From contig JAKTNV010000007.1 in NCBI GenBank assembly GCA_022747635.1, positions 8,565,497 to 8,629,496 on the forward strand: 64,000 nt of DNA, written 5' to 3'. Shown one piece after another: positions 62,910-64,000 of this stretch. The DNA is from Hetaerina americana (lineage: Eukaryota; Arthropoda; Insecta; Odonata; Calopterygidae). Position numbers and translations under genes: made by a program. Position 1 is the stretch's first letter, and each line of letters starts with the position of its first letter. The notes under the pieces were generated by a model. The model was not told the origin of the DNA and did no database searches. It was given only the letters and a program-made list of their open reading frames with translations.

Positions 62910-63600
62910 CTTATTCAGTGAAACCATACCCTTATGAATTGGATCTCAGGTCTCAGGATCCAGGTCAGATCAGGATCATCGCTTCGATCATCTGACGGGT
63001 GTATGAGCGGGAAGATTTGAGAGACCCCTACGAAAAAATCTAACAAAAAATTAAGATTTATTAGAAGAGTACTAGGTAAATTTGATGAAAAGTTAAAGAG
63101 AAATTTTATCTTCCGCTTGTTAGGCCTCATTTAGAATATGCTGCAAGTGCCCATGTAATCAAGATCATCACGAAGTTGGATTGATTGCCTTATAGCGTAG
63201 AGGAGCTTGATTTGTAAAATGCTGTTATGATAAACTTAGTAGCGTATTCAAAATATTAGAGCAGCTAGGCTGGGAGTCACGTACGGAGCGAAGGTTAAAT
63301 TACAGATTAAATCTCTCGCATCAATTGTAAAGATGTCTCTTTATCAGTGATGTTGAAAATGTATTATTACCCCCATCGTACCACGGTAGGAGAGATCATG
63401 CTAGTAAAATTAGAGAGATTAAGTGTAGAACAGATAGATTTAAGTTGTCATTTTTACCACGAATGATAAGGGATCAAGAACAATGTTGTCCGACCGCGCT
63501 AGGAGGGAAAGGTGTTTTGGGTCAAGGGTAGTCTGATGTGTAATCACCCCCTGCCACACACCCTAGCGGTGGCTTGCAGGATACTATGTAATGTAGAGAG
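62910..63600 (+). mobile_element. LINE A, 3' fragment
   Basis: Carries FIRRVLGKFDEKLKR, then RPHLEYAASAHVI, KILEQLGWESRTERRLNYRL, KIREIKCRTDRFKLSFLPRM and the full family 3' end (CCCCTGCCACACACCCTAGC, GGTGGCTTGCAGG). It has several stops and frameshifts. Confidence 0.7.
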
Positions 63601-64000
63601 ACGTGGACATCAATTTCGAGGGTGGTTGGAAGCTCGTTCAAACATCGATCCAAGCCTCGTTGTCTCTCTCGGCTAAACTCTCCCACATGCATGTACGATA
63701 TTTCTCCCTCGGGCGGTTCTAAATCAAATGGAGACGAAATCAAACTTCTGTTTCCCTTGTCATTGACGATAATCCATTCGTCGAATTCCATGCGGAGACT
63801 GATGTCTGCTCGTCACGCGAGCGAAGGACGGTGGTTAAAAGGGAACGTCTTCAAGATTCCCTGGGGAGTATTCGAGTCACGTCATCCAGGCGATGGAATT
63901 TCTCCGTCCTGGCATATGAAGAGGAGTCAAGACCCGCGGGAGGGAGTGACGACGTGCGATGGACCCCCGGAAAGAAATATTTTCTTCACCCTAGCATAGA
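63601..64000. other. Window end, no gene recognised
   Basis: 63622-63999 is open on the plus strand to the window edge but resembles no known protein. The 5' part of this frame overlaps minus-strand open sequence. Confidence 0.3.

Overview
This is eukaryotic nuclear DNA, most likely from an arthropod. It carries one complete, intron-split actin gene in a background that is mostly transposon debris: several mariner families, APE-type LINEs, tRNA-derived SINEs, an LTR retrotransposon end, MITE-like fold-backs and long (TA)n microsatellites. The actin shows the insect/arthropod pattern (start MCDEDVAAL, end SIVHRKCF). The species cannot be fixed from the sequence alone.

Host genes. (1) A complete five-coding-exon actin gene lies on the minus strand (16350-20856, 376 codons). 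All splice sites are canonical, and a further acceptor just upstream of the ATG points to a 5'UTR intron. (2) The first two coding exons of a strongly diverged actin paralogue lie on the same strand (1650-2513). Its introns sit at exactly the same two positions as in the complete gene, so it arose by DNA duplication and not retroposition. No later exon is visible between 1650 and the window edge. No other host protein gene can be supported.

Layout. 1-1250: two LTR copies head to head. 1.6-2.5 kb: actin paralogue. 2.9-15 kb: SINE dimers, TA microsatellites and two broken copies of an RTE-like LINE ('LINE B'), one broken by a MITE and one by a small hairpin element. 16-21 kb: actin. 22.6-24.4 kb: GC-rich block. 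24.6-43 kb: mariner remnants, many short 3' fragments of a CR1/jockey-like LINE ('LINE A'), CT/GA-rich blocks and a long palindrome at 34 kb. 43-48 kb: hairpin elements, a SINE and the longest LINE B copy, itself interrupted by a SINE. 48-64 kb: more LINE A, an R1-like LINE, two mariners, a MULE remnant, a perfect 182-bp palindrome and a few non-coding stretches with possible regulatory motifs.

The most unusual theme is that at least four unrelated repeat families (LTR, tRNA-SINE, hairpin element, LINE A tail) occur as head-to-head inverted dimers with little or no spacer. The second is a very small element with a stem-loop of the form CTGAAGAC-stem-GAAACGTC at one end and a (TA)n tract at the other. 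One copy interrupts a LINE and so defines the element's limits.
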